A DNA stretch of 64,000 nt from Gorsachius magnificus (taxonomy: Eukaryota > Chordata > Aves > Pelecaniformes > Ardeidae). The stretch covers positions 16,615,821 through 16,679,820 of the forward strand of contig CM067081.1 of the NCBI GenBank assembly GCA_034008185.1, in the 5' to 3' direction. Below are positions 38,936-48,109 of this stretch, piece by piece. The notes below the pieces were generated by a model. That model saw nothing but the letters and a program-made list of their open reading frames with translations, did not search any database and was not told the origin of the DNA. How positions within the stretch are numbered: the first letter of the stretch is position 1; each line of letters opens with the position of its first letter. A program made the translations under genes and the position numbers.

Positions 38936-41447
38936 GATGCTTGGAAGCCTTCTGGACTCTGATATCACAGGCAGCTGCCTACTTCTCCGATGTTCAGAGC
39001 CAGTCCTATAAGATATTCTGTTTGCTGTTAAAGAGATCAGTCTGTAATTTGCTGCAGATATATTTTAATATAAGCAAGACTATCCATATGAAAAGACTGG
39101 AGCATAAAACACACAAACTTCTGCTGCACCTTTTGTATATACACTATTATTAGAGGTATGAAATGAAAGCTATTCCCTGTCCTTCTAATTTACTGTTCCC
39201 CAGAGGAGTTTCTTGCTGTATAAATAACACACATTTTGCAGATTTGTTCCTTCTATGTAATATTTACACCTGTCTAAAGGAGTGCCAGAAATGCAATGTA
39301 GTGAATCTCTATACTATTTTGTTCAAAGAATTTCTGCCTTCCATAATCCTTCTCCGTAGAAATTTATTTCACTTAATAAATATTTTAATAACATGTAAAT
39401 TACTTTCAGAACTTCCACTCACAACCTGGAAAACTGACAGAGATTTTTAAACATAACTGTTGCTTTCACCCCAAATTCCGTAAATTACACAGCTAACAAC
39501 GTCACGTAAAGAGGATCTTAGCTACCTTGAAAAGTTAGGCTCAAGTATTGGTCTAACAGTTCTTTGTTCAACTAGGACTTCAAAAAGTTACATTAAACCT
39601 TGAGGGGGTTTTTTTAGTATTCTAAAAAAAATTCCCTGGTTACAATATTTTTATGATTTTAATGCTAATTTGGAACCAATTATATTAAGCATGCTTATTC
39701 TCATTTCCCTGTGCTTGTGTCCTCTGATTCATCTATTAGGTATTTGCATATACAATATCCTATACTAGATGATATGTCAGATACAATACATATTCTGTGT
39801 ATGCATGTACAAATATTCATGCCTATGATACATATGCATTATATTTTTTAAGACTATTTGACAAATTTTGCAAATAATTCTATTCTTACGACATCGTAAG
39901 ATATAGTTTTACTCAACATCTTCTCACCTACATATAAGCTATTTAAGCTTTGTTATCACAGAATCCTGTAGGACTGAGCCCCTTGACTTTAACTGAATTA
40001 TAAAGATGCTCAAAGTTAAGGACATGGAGAACGTTACTGCACTAACGGTTCTCCGTGAGTTTCCTATTTATGCCTATTTCCAGGTTTTTATAAACCACCA
40101 CCTCTCTGTGGGATCACAGTGATAAAACCCCATTATTTTAGAATTTTCAGCAGTGTTCAGTTTCTAAGAATCCAAGCAATAAAATTAACAAGTTTTCTCT
40201 GCAAGACTTTTAAGAATTAGCTGGCCTAATTAAGTTTCATGCAAATACTTTTTTGAAAGAAGAAACAAGAAGTGTTGAGCGACTGGCTGGACAGTTTGTA
40301 AGTGAAGTGACCTCTACTGTATGATATACATCTGCCTGATAAAACATGTTTCAAGGCTCCCTTGGAGAATCCCTCCATGCTGCTTGCTGCTGAGTCACGG
40401 TTGGAATTCTCATGCAATATCCTTTGATACTTCAGTCCAAATAGTTAATTATACAGATAAGAGATATCAAAGTTAAACAATTGTAGACCAAAGTGCATTA
40501 CCACAGGTAAATTACTAAGGTGGGTTTTTTTAATCTGATGAAGCCTGAAATACAATTTTTCAACAAAACCTACAAAACCAATTGGGAAAATAAAGCTTAT
40601 AAAAGCAAATTTATTTTAGCTATTTCCCAGTTGACACTACTTTATATTACCAGAGTTCTTTAAAAAAAAATGTATACAAGCCTAATACAAAACAACTCAG
40701 TAAGTGCATTCCAAAACTGAGGTTCCTATACCACTAGTGATACAAGAGCCATTTCAAAGCAGTATAAAAAAAACCCAAGTATGTCTTTTCCCAAGAGCAG
40801 ACACTTAACTCCTATTTGGTGAGAGAATACTGCCCAAAACATCAAATGCTTTTCCCTATGCTTAGGCACAGGTCAACACAGGGAAGGAGAGGGTAGAGTT
40901 AATGGCCCACATCCCTTTGGACGGGCCATCAAAGAGCCAAAAGCTGTTGCTAATTCCCCAGAAATGGTGAAGTACAGTTTTTCTTTGTATTTTGGTGGTG
41001 CACAAGCAAACCGAAGTTTGGAAATTACTGATTTTTTGGATTCAAAACAAAAACCACAAGAGCCCAGAAACTTATCTCAAGTCCTCTATTGTTATGGTTT
41101 CAAATCTAAATCAGAAGATACTCATTCCGTGGCTTTCAGTTGTTTACATACTGAAATGATTTCACATTACGCTGTCTGTTCTGTTATCCCTTTTCTTTCA
41201 ACTTTGGGTTTTAAAGTTTAATATATGTATAGTGATACTTAAGTCTCGGTATGCAGACTAGGCATACTTTCCTAGATTAAGCATTTACCCAGACATTTGT
41301 TCAGTAACAGGTAAGAACGAGCAATCGATGTTTCAGCTGGACACCATACAGTAAATAATACTACTTAGAACTTTCCATCTCCACTTTTCACCTCCAAGTA
41401 CACATAAACAACCAAAATAGCAGAAAAAAAATAACACACTTCTTGTA

Positions 41448-41502
41448 GTTAGGCAGCAGTACCTCCATACTGCAAATGGAGAAAATGAGGCAAAGAGAAC
41501 AA
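41448..41502 (+). repeat. MIR-like remnant (3' core part)
   Basis: GGCAGCAGTACCTCCATACT followed by GCAAATGGAGAAAATGAGGC and AAAGAGAAC resembles MIR 'aggtactattattatccccattttacagatgaggaaactgaggcacagagag'. Confidence 0.4.
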
Positions 41503-44398
41503 TGGAAGCATCTGGAAGCCCCCTGTGTGTTACTCTGATGAACTTCAAAGGACTTAACAGATAATGGCATTAATAAACACCTTAAATAAATAGCACTATA
41601 TACACAATAAATGTGGCTGGCATCTCCAGGACACTTTAAAAAAATCGATTAGTGCTACCCTGGACAGCTGAGTCATCAATGCCCGTCCTTCCACTAGGAC
41701 GAGAGGATGTCTTATAAGCAGGTTATTTATATTCTTAATAACTTCAGTAGGAAGTACAGTCTGGTTAGGCTTGGTAGTCATTAAATAACACTTTTTTTGT
41801 ACGTGCTGCCCTTCATCTACAGATTTCTTCCCAGGGCAACCTCAGCCTTAAGTAAGAGCAATTACAAATAGGCCAACCTCTTTTAGCCTAAAAGAAGAAA
41901 GACAATCTCAAGCCACGCACAGTGCAAAGGTTTGTTTTGGCCGGAAGCAAGACCAAGCCTCCATAGTAAAGCTCTGTGTATGCAGCATCACTAGTTTATC
42001 CTGCTTGGAGGTATCAGAGAACTGGAATCCAAAGGATTGTTTTCTTTTTTAATAAAATGTGCAGGTGGTCTTGGACTTGCCAAGATACAGTATTATTTTT
42101 TAAAGAGCTGAATAGACCTTGCTTCCTCTTCAGTATCTCTCTTAATTCCACAACATAATAATGATGATAATCAACCCAGGACATATTATTAGATTAGTTT
42201 TTACCCCTGCTGTGCGTTTTGAGAGAGACTGTTGGAACATATTACTCCCAGTGTATTTATTGTGTGCTTTTAGATCCTATTCCGTATTGTCATGTCTGCA
42301 AATATTTACAAAGCAAAAAATAGTGTCTCACTCAGCAATGCAACCCACATGTCTTTAATGCTATTCCATATCAGCACTTCAGACCAAAACAAGACACAAA
42401 CAGCACTGAAAATTATAAAAGACAGAAATACTTTTAGTGGCCTACAGCCAACTATGGTCTAAACCCTTTGCTTATGAGCTCGTTACATGCACACAATAGA
42501 GCTCAAAACCTTTGGCTGCACAACTATAGACCTTTAGTCAACAAACTCAAGCAACAGTTTGGTTCATCTGAGTAAAATCAGGCCGATCAGCAGCTGACGT
42601 GCTTTACATGTTGTGACCTGATGCCCAGCTCCACTGGCCATACCAGAACACACCATCCTTTGAAAAGAAAAAGCAAGAGGATTCCCAAGCACAAGGAGAG
42701 AGCAAGGTTGCAGCGTGCTCTGGGTCTGCATGTGATCTTCCCAAAAATGTGATACCTCCTCAGAACATGGATAACACCCACTACAGGACTGCAGAGGTGT
42801 CTGACTTTGGCGTGGGTGCATTTCACTATGTCTGTAGGCTGCAGACCTGACTCGCATATGGCCCAGGGAGGGTCAAGGGCACCATGTCATTTCATAGAGA
42901 TCTGCCGCTTTCGAACAGCCCCAGTACCAGTCCACCCCGGTACCCAGAAAGTTCAGCCACTACAAGTTGGGGAAGATAATTTTAAAGGTACAGAGCTTAA
43001 TCACAACGTTAAGTGATCACAACTAGGAAAGGAGCAATTAACTGATCATTCCACATAGCCTTGTTCTCTTCATTGCTCCAAGAAGCAATTTCACCACAGG
43101 AAGTCTTCTTCTGTGGAGTAAAACACCCATCACGCTGCCACTAAGCTGAATTTTTTTTTATATTAAGGGTTACTGATTTCTTCACCAAGTCTACAGAGAA
43201 GATCAGAGTAAAACACATTTTGAAGTTCTAAGTAAATCACTGCAGTTTTCCATGAAAAAGCTTGTTTGGAGTTTGACTTGGAATGAAACTGGCTTAGCTT
43301 AGCTCTGAGATGCTCTCAGTTCTTCTGTGAGTTTAAGATGGCAAGGCTAACAAGTCATGAAGCTTGAGAAAATACACAATAGTTTTAAAGGATGAAACAG
43401 AAATAATGGGTGTATGCTTTTATTACAAACATATTTTTTTTCTTAAATTTGACTTCTGAGACAGAAGGAACTGCAATTCTGTCTTGCTTCCAGACTTGCT
43501 ATCTCAATTTTTTTCAAAAGAAAAAGCCTCTTCACCTTCTCTGTGCCTTCTTTCAGTGACTAGGAAAGCCATACAAAAGATTATTAAGTTCAATATGGCT
43601 CCAAAGCCGAAAAAAAAACATCTTCCTAAATCAACTGTATACCCATTACACACATTGTATACATGCTGAAAAATAAACACTGGCAAATACAATCTTGGAA
43701 ACGGCTCAAGTGACTGGGTTTTTAAAAAGGGTTCATAAAATATATAAATTCTGGCAACTGGAAGACGTTAACTTGAAGACTGAACTTAACTCTGTTCGTT
43801 TTCAGGGAGAACAACTTGCATTTCGCTCTGCGGGAAGGCACACTGCAACGTGCAAAAGCAGGTCCTCCCATGCGAAGTTGGAGCTCAGCAGGCTGCTCAT
43901 CGCCCTTCCCAAACCCAAAGTGTTCTTTATCTTTAGTCACGAACAAGCGGATTCCAAAGTGAATTTCGGTGGTGCTGTTTTTATGCAGCCTCCACACTGA
44001 TTCACCACGGGGCCGCAGCACATGGCCACGCTGACCGCTCACTTGAGGCGCTTGCAGACCCTCGACAGCCCCTCGGCTCTCCAGGATACCCTCTGCCGGC
44101 GGCTGGCAGCGGGAAGCACACCGGAGCTCGAACACCAGGACTGGAGCCACCCGCCCCGCCAGGCAGGCACTGTCCGAAAGCCCGCAGCCGCCCTCCTTGC
44201 TGCTCACCGTCACGGGGCACCCTACCCCTGCCAAGGGACGAGGCTGGTCCCCGTGGGGCACTGCCCGGCCCAGCCGGGCGAACGCCCAGCCCTGGGCCTG
44301 GACCCTCCCGCCGAGGCGGCCCCCCACCGGGAGGACGGCACCCCGAGAGCCATCAGGGGAGCCGAAAGCGGCGCAAGGCCGCAGGGGCCGGGGGCCCG

Positions 44399-44414
44399 CC
44401 CCCCCCCCCCCCCC
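44399..44414 (-). repeat. G16 run at start of PDGFD intron 1
   Basis: Sixteen consecutive C on the plus strand, that is G16 on the PDGFD RNA-like strand, about 490 bases inside intron 1 within the CpG island. Together with the flanking GGG groups it is a strong G-quadruplex candidate. The length may be imprecise for technical reasons. Confidence 0.85.
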
Positions 44415-44747
44415 GGCGACGGCGGCGCCCCCCGGCCCTGCCCGCCCCCCCGCCCCGCGGGGACGCCCCAGAGGGGAGCCCCGAACTCGCCGCCCCCCCT
44501 CCCCGCACTGCCCCCGGCGTCGGCACATCAAAGGGACGCAGAGGAGACGGGGCCTGCGGATGCCGAGGGGCGCCGGGCCGAGCCCTGCGCGGCTGCCGGG
44601 ACCCAGCGCCCCGCCTCGTCAGGGGCGAGGTGCCACCCGCAGCCCGGAGGGGAGGCTGGGGGCGCCGCCGGCACCGCTGGCTCCCCAGGAAACCTCCTCG
44701 CAGTTGCCCTAGAGTTTGGGACCGCCCGCAGGAGCTGCCGCCGGGCA

Positions 44748-44784
44748 CCCCCCCGGGCCCCCCCCCGGGGCCCCCCCCCCCTGG
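44748..44784 (-). repeat. G-run cluster (G11/G9/G7) in PDGFD intron 1
   Basis: The plus strand has C7-GGG-C9-GGGG-C11 in 34 bases, so the gene's RNA-like strand has three long G runs separated by 3-4 C. The donor of exon 1 is about 115 bases upstream in the gene's direction. Candidate for a G-quadruplex or a C/G hairpin in the nascent intron. Confidence 0.8.
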
Positions 44785-44900
44785 GCCGCGGCCCCCGCTG
44801 CCGGGGAAGAGGGGACGGCAGCCCCCGGGACGCGCCCCGGGCTGTGGGCTTCCCCTGCAGACGCAGCCCCTGGGAATAAAGACGACAGAGGGACACTTAC

Positions 44901-45030
44901 CATCTCGCCTGATATTCGAGGACCGCAGGGCTTTTATAGATCCGCTCTGGGCCGGGGCAGTGGTGCCCTGACGGCTGCAAAAGTTCGCACAGACGACAGC
45001 GTAGAGGAGGAGGAGGATGAGCAGTTGCAT
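44901..45030 (-). CDS. PDGFD: PDGFD coding exon 1 (signal peptide and start of propeptide)
   Basis: First coding exon of platelet-derived growth factor D, a secreted latent growth factor with an N-terminal CUB domain and a C-terminal PDGF/VEGF domain. Once the CUB domain is removed by proteolysis it signals through PDGF receptor beta. The exon encodes 43 residues plus one base. Residues 1 to about 18 (MQLLILLLLYAVVCANFC) form a signal peptide. The CANFCS motif and the end SIKALRSSNIRRD match the start of mammalian PDGF-D without gaps from CANFCS onward, about 20 of 30 residues identical from memory; the bird hydrophobic core is two residues longer. The donor reads GATG|GTAAGTG (GT at 44899-44900), so the intron is phase 1, the point where the human exon ends as I recall it. 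The ATG at 45028-45030 is the first in-frame ATG after an in-frame TGA at 45253-45255. Its Kozak context is weak (C at -3). CUB and growth-factor domains lie on later exons outside the window. Confidence 0.93.
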
Positions 45031-45320
45031 CGGGATCCGCTGCGCACGGGGCCGCGTCTCTGCAAAGAAACCCGGCGCTCCCCACCAAGGGTGCTGCCCT
45101 CTCAAATGTCCTCTCCCCCCTTCCCGGACTTTTTGTCTGTGGTTGTTGCTTGTGTGTTTGGGGGAGCTGTATGCAGGGGGAAAACGAAAAAGCACAAGAA
45201 AACACAAAACAATAAAATAAAAAAAAGCCACCCGCACCACCCGAAACGGCGGTCACGGCTGCCGAGCTACCCTCCGAGCTGCCCCCAAACTTCCTGCGTG
45301 CTCAACTTTCTGCCGCGTTT
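45031..45320 (-). other. PDGFD: PDGFD 5' leader (5' UTR), upstream limit estimated
   Basis: Minus-strand sequence directly upstream of the PDGFD start codon. It contains no ATG on the minus strand over about 290 bases, so scanning ribosomes would meet the PDGFD ATG first. An in-frame stop (TGA, 45253-45255) shows the reading frame does not extend from further upstream. A T-rich tract at about 45185-45230 interrupts the otherwise GC-rich leader. The block around 45275-45310, with a GCAGGAAGTTTGGGG core on the minus strand, and the block just before the ATG (GCGGATCCCG) resemble the human PDGFD leader as I remember it. I used them to place the transcription start near 45320. That start is an inference; no TATA box is evident. 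Confidence 0.65.
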
Positions 45321-45520
45321 CTGGCGCCGGCCGAACTCGGCAAAGGTGAGAACGCCCGGGCCGGCACCGCCGCCCCCGCCCCCCGGCCGGCAGCGCCCTG
45401 CCCCACGTCGCAGGCGGGGGCTGCCGCAGCCGCGGGCCGCGCCGCTCCGCTCCGCCCGGCGGGAGCCACCGCTGGGGTCTGGAGCTGCGGGAGAGCCCCG
45501 CGCTCCGCCGCGGGGGCTGC

Positions 45521-45579
45521 GGGGGGAGAGGCGGCCCGGGGGGAGAGGCGGCCCGGGGGAAGGGGCGGCCCGGGGGGGG
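45521..45579 (+). repeat. 17-bp GC-rich tandem repeat (3 copies) in PDGFD promoter
   Basis: Two identical 17-base units, GGGGGGAGAGGCGGCCC (45521-45537 and 45538-45554), a third diverged unit (45555-45571, containing GGGGCGG), then G8. It lies about 200 bases upstream of the inferred PDGFD start. Each unit carries GC-box-like and G-run elements. Confidence 0.9.
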
Positions 45580-45750
45580 CGGCGCCCGCGCGGCGCGGTG
45601 GGCGCGGGGGGAGCCCTGTGCCCGGGGGTCCCCGCCAGCGAAGGGGCCGGCGCAGCCCGGTGTCCCGGCACCTCGGGCCGGCGGTGGCCACGGCAAAAGT
45701 TGCCCCGTGGGCCGGAGTGACTCGAATCGCTGAGTTGGAGCGGGGCGGGT

Positions 45751-48109
45751 GAGGAGGCTAAGTGCAACAACTGGTGAGAACACACGGGCTGAAGAAAACC
45801 CGCAGTTGTCCCTGGGAGAAATATATGGGCTCTGCCGTCATGCCAAGCACGGTCCAAAGCTTTTCCATAAAAAAGCTAATTCCTACTAATTTACACCCTC
45901 ATTAAATGGGGTCTGGTATTAAAAGGTGGTGTTATTGCCTGGAAGAGTTTATGTCTAAAGCAAAGGTATGTGAGGATTGTGATCAGATTGCTGATTTAAT
46001 ACTTTTTTTTTCCCCCCTTCCATTAGCTGCAATGAAAATAATCAAGGCATAGAAAAAGCAATCAAGTTTTAACAGTTCTCTAATAAATCCTTACCTAATC
46101 AATTTATTTCCTAAGGCATTTCATATAGTCTTAGCCACTCTAAGAAGTTGTAACATGCTGCTGGACCTTTAACAACATGAAACACCGCGTCGCTCTTAGA
46201 AGAATAATCGATACGGTGGTGTATCAGGAATATAGGATGAGTCCTGCTACACGTAGAGGACTGCCTCTGCCTGTATGAAACATTTTCTCCAAAAGCATGT
46301 TAGGATGACAATGGGACTGAAACATCTTGTATGTCTTAAGGACCCAGTAGGGTGCAATTCTGTTATGCATACTTCATGATTCTTTATCCGTTTCATGTTC
46401 CCCAAAACTGACAGCGAACCTAATCCTGCTCCCATGTGGTAGATAATGGAAAGGCTCCAGCAGTGCTTCATTTGTGAGCAGATGTGCCTATATTGTAGGT
46501 GCCCATTTCAAGGGGGGAGACTGGGCAAGCAGAGGGAAGGTGGCCAATCCAATCATCCTAACAGAAGCAGAAAGTCAAATGGAGAACATATGGCAAATGA
46601 AGATCGGGGGAGCTCTGAAGATGTATTCTGTTCATCCAGTCAATGTGTCCGCCTCTTTCAATTACACTGCAAGGAACCGGCAGAAAGCATCGATAGGACC
46701 CCAGCTACCTATCTCACTTCTGAGTGCAGATACCTTTTAATATAAGAGGAGGTGGTCAATACTCCAGCTTTTACCACAACCTCTTGGTGAAGTCTTTCCT
46801 TTCTCAGTGCCCTCAGGCCCTCGTTCTCTCTTAGAGAGGAGCAGGGAGTTAGAACCTGTCATTGCTTCCCTGTGGGGCCATGCATGCAGTGGCTGTTTTA
46901 AGGTGGTGGAGGAGGAAAGGAAGGAAGGATAGATTGTTTTCCACCCGGAAGGCAGACAAAAGATGTTTTGACAGTATCTGAGAAGTATATAAGTCAGTCA
47001 AGAAAGGGCACTGTTTCCAAGGCTGTTCTTCTTTCTGTACCCAGCTTTACCCATATACATTTTCACATACAAAATTCATATGTCTTCCCAAGAGACAGGT
47101 CTGGAGCTAGAGGCATGTTGTGCCTTTCTGGCCCTATGCATCCCTGGCTGCACAGGTCCAGCTTTGACACAAGAGTGGAAACAGGCTTTGGCCTCAAACA
47201 CTCCACAGCTGTTTGGCTGATGTGCTCCCTGCCTTGATACAGACTGTAAGTTTAAACTTCCTCAAGCTGACCAGGGCACAGAACTGAGGTTTTCTCAGCA
47301 TTTTTTATTTTTCCTTTTAAAAAGAGTACATACTGCTGTGGCACATAAGATGAAATTCCTGTTTCTGCAGCAGAGGTGCTTGTTGCTTAGAGAACTCTCA
47401 CGCAAAACAGCATGGGGCCTCATAAATTAGACAGTGATGAGAACAGGCAAGTGGATTCCACCACCAATGGCTCTGATGTATATCAAGAGGAACTGTGTGT
47501 AACTCCTGTCATACACTCACGGTACATTTCTGTTCCTCCCTGTGCGAAGGATGGGATGCTGCCATCTTTGTGCTAAAGCCAAAAATACTTTTGTAGAAGA
47601 AGGGATGAGTCTTTTTCTCAGGTCAGAAGACAGGCAGGGAATATTACTGTAGGGTTCCAAACAAAGGCCTAGCTCTATCAATTATCACATATTTATTTTA
47701 GTCCCAGTATCAAAAAATCCCATATTTTTCCATTTGATGTACAGGTGTACAGAAAGATTTTGGGATAGGGCAGGAAGACTGATATGCTTTGGTAGACCTT
47801 TGTAAAGAAGCCTGCATTTCAATGACTGTTGCTACCACTTCTGAATTAACTTTAAGAAGCACTAAAACCACTACAAAACAAAATAGTATCTTTATAATGA
47901 GATGTCACAGAACCCCACATCAAAGGGTGAGACGTTTGAATTATGCTCAGGCAGTTTTATGAGGTCACAGGATCTTCACTTTCTGGAGATCATTCTAGTA
48001 CAGTGGCTAGTTTGTATTCTAAGGGTTTGGGATAATTTAAAGCATCAGGTGATTTCTGTATGAAGACCTACAGCAAATCATGGTTACTGCATAAAAGGAC
48101 ATACTGATG
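45751..48109. other. PDGFD 5' flank, no gene recognised
   Basis: Composition drops from the CpG island to AT-rich DNA. No long frame, no repeat and no exon-like block is recognised. If a divergent transcript starts in the island it would run through here. Confidence 0.6.

Larger units (their letters stand above)
37742..43989. other. Intronic stretch without genes
   Basis: Apart from the CR1 tail (38864) and the MIR-like remnant (41448) this is unremarkable AT-rich DNA. A phrase near 37830-37870 (GGAAGTTTTGTCATTGATTT) resembles an old amniote repeat but is too short to call. Confidence 0.65.
1..44900 (-). other. PDGFD: PDGFD intron 1 (3' part lies outside the window)
   Basis: All sequence downstream of the exon 1 donor in the gene's direction. 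PDGFD is known to have very long introns in vertebrates, so a first intron longer than 45 kb is expected. I looked for exon 2, which should begin the linker to the CUB domain with a motif like HLTDLYRRDE, and found none on the minus strand. The stretch holds five recognisable CR1 copies, MIR-like remnants and simple repeats, listed separately. In mammals an intronless DDI1 gene is nested in this intron; no protease-like frame of that kind is seen here. Confidence 0.8.
43990..45750. promoter_or_regulatory. PDGFD: CpG island / PDGFD promoter region
   Basis: About 1.75 kb of very GC-rich, CpG-dense sequence inside otherwise AT-rich DNA. It covers the 5' end of intron 1, exon 1, the leader and the proximal promoter. 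A GC-box (minus-strand reading GGGGGGCGGGGG, 45373-45384) lies about 50-60 bases upstream of the inferred start, as expected of a TATA-less CpG-island promoter bound by Sp/KLF factors. An ETS-like CAGGAAGT core lies at about 45287-45294. GC-boxes also occur in the tandem repeat at 45521-45579. Long frames in all six readings here are a composition effect, since stop codons are rare in such DNA. Confidence 0.85.

Noticed and set aside
44353..44900. Continuation of the exon 1 frame past RRD (GKCPSVVFIPRG and on)
   Set aside because: The donor GTAAGTG lies exactly where homology to PDGF-D ends, so this is intron read-through.
45031..45240. N-terminal extension of the PDGFD frame upstream of the ATG (hydrophobic VAFFYFIVLCFLVLF segment)
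   Set aside because: The frame is open to a TGA at 45253-45255 but contains no ATG; it would need a GTG start. The T-rich leader simply translates to hydrophobic residues, and homology starts at the ATG at 45030.
43722..45857. Long frames on both strands in the CpG island (44022-44879 +, 44716-45720 +, 43722-44531 -, 45267-45857 -)
   Set aside because: Proline/arginine/glycine/alanine-rich chance translations of GC-rich DNA where stops are rare. They overlap each other in several frames and resemble no family. Only the short PDGFD exon is supported.
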